Below are positions 62,681-64,000 of a DNA stretch of 64,000 nucleotides, in pieces. Under the pieces are notes generated by a model. The model did not search any database. It saw nothing but the letters and a program-made list of their open reading frames with translations, and was not told the origin of the DNA. Position numbers and translations under genes: made by a program. The DNA lies in contig NZ_QRLV01000004.1 in assembly GCF_003472385.1 (NCBI RefSeq), forward strand, positions 62,001-126,000. Direction: 5' to 3'. The stretch comes from Sutterella sp. AM11-39. Its GTDB lineage: Bacteria > Pseudomonadota > Gammaproteobacteria > Burkholderiales > Burkholderiaceae_F. How positions within the stretch are numbered: position 1 is the first letter of the stretch; each line of letters begins with the position of its first letter.

Positions 62681-64000
62681 TTAGAAGCCCGTACCGATCT
62701 GGAACTGGAAGCGCTGAACTTCGTCACTATCCTTCTTGTTGAGCGGGAAGGCCAGAGAGAACTTCAACGGGCCCAAGGGCGAAATCCAAGCCACACCGAA
62801 ACCGACGGAGTAGCGTAGTTCGCTGAAGTCCATGTCCTGGCGAGCGTATGAGTGCTCACCAACACGCTCGTAGCCCCAGACCGTACCGGCATCAAAGAAG
62901 AAAAGACCGCGAAGCGTACGATCAGCGCCAGGCAGAGGCGTCAGCAATTCGGCCGAGAAGATCAACTGACGGTCACCGCCGAGACGGTCATCGTTGCTAT
63001 CGCGCGGACCGATGGACGACGTTTCAAAGCCGCGCACCGAACCGATACCGCCGGCGTAGAAGTTCTTGAAGAACGGGAACATCTTGTCGCCGTATGTGTC
63101 ACCGTAGCCAACCTGGAAGTTCATGCCGAGCGTCCAAGCCTTGGAGAGCGGGAAGTATTGCGTCAGCTGATAGGTGGCACGGTAGTATCGCTGATCCCAG
63201 ACAGGCAGAGCAAATTCAGCAGACAAGCGCTGATAACGGCCGCGGGTCGGTGCCAGCACATTGTCTCGCGAATCACGAGACCAACCCAGGGTCAAAAGCG
63301 CGGCCTTCGGCTTGTCGCCATATTCATCAACATAGCTCCAATAACGTTCCGGCGAATTGTTGTCACTATCACTGGCATGCTCACGACTGCCGCGAAGGTC
63401 AACTTGCGTTTGTTCCAATCGAGCACCCAGGAAAACTCGATCCAATTCCGTCACCGGGATACCAAAACTCATACCGGCACCGATCGTTTCGTAAGCCACG
63501 TTCGAAACGTCGAGCTCGTCCAGGTCTACGCGGCGGTCGTACAAGTCAATGTGGCGGCTGATGCCTTCCGGCGTGATATACGGTTCGCCCAAGCTCACGG
63601 CGTATGTACGCATACTCTTGGACGTGTTGACTTCAACACTGAAGGACTTGCCCGAACCGAACACGTTATCCTGCGCGAAGCCTGCCGACAAGATCACACC
63701 GTCGGACGTGGAGTAACCGGCACCGAGCGAGATGGAACCCGTCGGACGTTCCTTCACGTTGATTTCGAGGTCAACCTGGTCACGCGTGCCTTCCACAGGC
63801 TTGGGTTCGGCAGTCACCGAATCAAAGTAACCCAAGCGGTCGATACGATCGCGTGAGACCTTCACCTTTTCACTGTCAAACCAGGCGGATTCGTACTGGC
63901 GCACTTCACGACGGATCACGTCGTCGCGAGTACGGGTGTTGCCGGTGATATTGACGTGGCGAACATAGGCGCGGCGCCCCGGGTCAACCGTGAGCACGAT
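62681..64000 (-). CDS. bamA: Outer membrane assembly factor BamA (5' end outside window)
   Basis: The C-terminal about 438 residues: the last POTRA domain (RRAYVRHVNITGNTRTRDDVIRREV) and the 16-strand barrel (PTGSISLGAGYSTSDGVIL, GIGSVRGFETSSIGPRD with the VRGF loop, ending QFQIGTGF). BamA inserts beta-barrel proteins into the outer membrane. The start and remaining POTRA domains are beyond the window. Confidence 0.95.
   Translation of the reverse strand: MVLTVDPGRRAYVRHVNITGNTRTRDDVIRREVRQYESAWFDSEKVKVSRDRIDRLGYFDSVTAEPKPVEGTRDQVDLEINVKERPTGSISLGAGYSTSDGVILSAGFAQDNVFGSGKSFSVEVNTSKSMRTYAVSLGEPYITPEGISRHIDLYDRRVDLDELDVSNVAYETIGAGMSFGIPVTELDRVFLGARLEQTQVDLRGSREHASDSDNNSPERYWSYVDEYGDKPKAALLTLGWSRDSRDNVLAPTRGRYQRLSAEFALPVWDQRYYRATYQLTQYFPLSKAWTLGMNFQVGYGDTYGDKMFPFFKNFYAGGIGSVRGFETSSIGPRDSNDDRLGGDRQLIFSAELLTPLPGADRTLRGLFFFDAGTVWGYERVGEHSYARQDMDFSELRYSVGFGVAWISPLGPLKFSLAFPLNKKDSDEVQRFQFQIGTGF

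Overview
The window looks like a chromosomal segment of a betaproteobacterium of the order Burkholderiales, most likely a gut Sutterellaceae (Sutterella/Parasutterella-like). This is inferred from two Burkholderia-type trimeric porins, DcuC-type anaerobic dicarboxylate carriers, several twin-arginine (Tat) signal peptides, a Campylobacter-like dba-dsbI pair and the classic bamA-skp-lpxD-fabZ-lpxA-lpxB block. No rRNA or tRNA gene was seen.

Region by region. 1-2.6 kb: trpE-trpG on the minus strand, preceded by a candidate trp leader peptide (three Trp codons near its end) and a long hairpin. 2.6-3.7 kb: a D-serine dehydratase/D-threonine aldolase-like PLP enzyme. 3.8-13 kb: a type I-E CRISPR-Cas locus on the minus strand (cas3, cas8e, cse2, cas6e, cas7e, cas5e, cas1, then about 25 repeats). 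cas1 runs directly into the first repeat of the array, so its 3' part, the whole of cas2 and the leader are missing. Interference genes look intact and adaptation looks dead. 13.3-15.4 kb: lysC and rpe. 15.5-17.3 kb: an autotransporter remnant, three 16-bp dyads exactly 40 bp apart, and a DUF4143-type ATPase. 17.9-26.2 kb: a mitochondrial-type aconitase carrying a Tat signal, a LOG-family nucleotidase, and a 1630-residue fusion of a DnaQ-like exonuclease, a RecQ helicase and a UvrD-like helicase. 26.3-27.3 kb: two tandem paralogous Tat-exported Pro/Gly-rich small proteins. 27.5-29.9 kb: an IS607-type element (serine recombinase, TnpB and a structured probable omega RNA). 30-32 kb: a second AAA ATPase behind an operator-like dyad.

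32-38.5 kb: dcuC-iadA, a hypothetical gene, marC, an exported DUF362 protein and an orphan amino-acid-type binding protein. 38.6-41.5 kb: a LysR regulator divergent from dba-dsbI (disulfide formation). 41.6-51 kb: two aldo/keto reductases divergent from an AraC regulator, a hydrolase remnant, an aldehyde dehydrogenase, a periplasmic rhodanese, a DUF2271 protein, a GNAT acetyltransferase, an alpha/beta hydrolase and a second DcuC-family carrier. 51.3-54.3 kb: two tandem porins, each behind a duplicated 5' leader that folds into a terminator-like hairpin with compensatory base changes. 54.4-64 kb: an APC permease, a small lipoprotein, moaA, and the lpxB-lpxA-fabZ-lpxD-skp-bamA envelope cluster, with bamA cut by the window edge.

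The main points for follow-up are the cas1/array fusion, the duplicated structured porin leaders, the Tat-aconitase, the exonuclease-RecQ-UvrD fusion, and the tandem Tat-secreted small proteins.
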